From: Dehalococcoidia bacterium UBA2979
Lineage (GTDB): Bacteria > Chloroflexota > Dehalococcoidia > UBA2979
Reading direction: 5' to 3'
NCBI GenBank assembly: GCA_002348225.1
Contig: DEAP01000006.1
Location: forward strand, 1 to 14,248
Length of the DNA stretch: 14,248 bases
How positions within the stretch are numbered: position 1 is the first letter of the stretch; every line of letters starts with the position of its first letter. This document shows, piece by piece, positions 14,201-14,248 of the stretch. The notes beneath the pieces are model-generated. The model did not search any database and was not told where the DNA came from. It worked only from the letters and a program-made list of their open reading frames with translations. The position numbers were made by a program, and so were the translations under genes.

Positions 14201-14248
14201 CCTTGGGCAAAAACAAAGTTTACGACCCCCCCCCCGGGGGACTCCGTA
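14201..14248. other. Contig end with C10-G5 homopolymer run
   Basis: No gene is seen upstream of the MFS transporter in these last 48 bases. They contain ten C followed by five G at 14225-14239, unlike the rest of the window. A sequencing or assembly artefact at a contig edge is the simplest reading. Confidence 0.5.

Noticed and set aside
1..14248. CRISPR arrays, insertion sequences, tRNA genes, toxin-antitoxin or phage-defence systems.
   Set aside because: I saw no regularly spaced repeats, transposase motifs, cloverleaf sequences or defence-type proteins; the content is core metabolism and translation.

Overview
All recognisable genes lie on the minus strand, so the window reads biologically from about 14.2 kb down to 1. 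The coding density, the short gaps and the ribosomal gene order mark it as bacterial. My best guess is an uncultured Chloroflexota lineage (SAR202/Dehalococcoidia-like). This rests on a two-OB-fold SSB next to a second SSB gene, an S12 with the insertion seen in Firmicutes and Chloroflexota, an S18 with two CxxC pairs, MshA-like and PIG-L genes, and a FadE-type acyl-CoA dehydrogenase. It is an inference from gene content and was not tested by phylogeny. The homopolymer C/G run at 14225-14239 suggests that the right edge is a contig end.

Layout in the direction of transcription. (1) 14173-12803: an MFS exporter of the 12-helix DHA3/MFS_3 type. (2) 12701-11226: glycerol kinase glpK. (3) 11142-9925: an acyl-CoA dehydrogenase. 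(4) 9818-1459: ten closely spaced genes with gaps of about 1-42 bp, preceded by a TATAAT box at 9904-9909. They are rpsF (S6), a single-OB SSB, a double-OB SSB, rpsR (S18), a membrane-anchored SurA/PrsA-like protein, hom, thrC, folE, an MshA-like glycosyltransferase and a PIG-L/MshB-like deacetylase. (5) A 198-bp gap, then the str operon: rpsL (S12), rpsG (S7) and the 5' end of fusA (EF-G), which runs off the left edge. A clear intrinsic terminator hairpin sits between rpsG and fusA.

The S6-SSB-S18 block is a common bacterial arrangement. What is less usual is the expansion of SSB into three OB folds on two adjacent genes, the long acidic tail on S6, and the extension of the block into threonine, pterin and glycosyltransferase/deacetylase genes. 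The hom-thrC pair covers the reduction of aspartate semialdehyde and the last threonine step, with no homoserine kinase between them. The glycosyltransferase and deacetylase genes are nearly contiguous and resemble the first two enzymes of mycothiol synthesis; no ligase or acetyltransferase is in view.

I did not find CRISPR arrays, insertion sequences, tRNAs or prophage genes. The window is mostly conserved core-genome content. The points worth checking are listed as findings, led by the tandem SSBs, the terminator inside the str operon, the natural Lys-to-Arg change in S12 at a streptomycin-resistance position, and the MshA/MshB-like pair.
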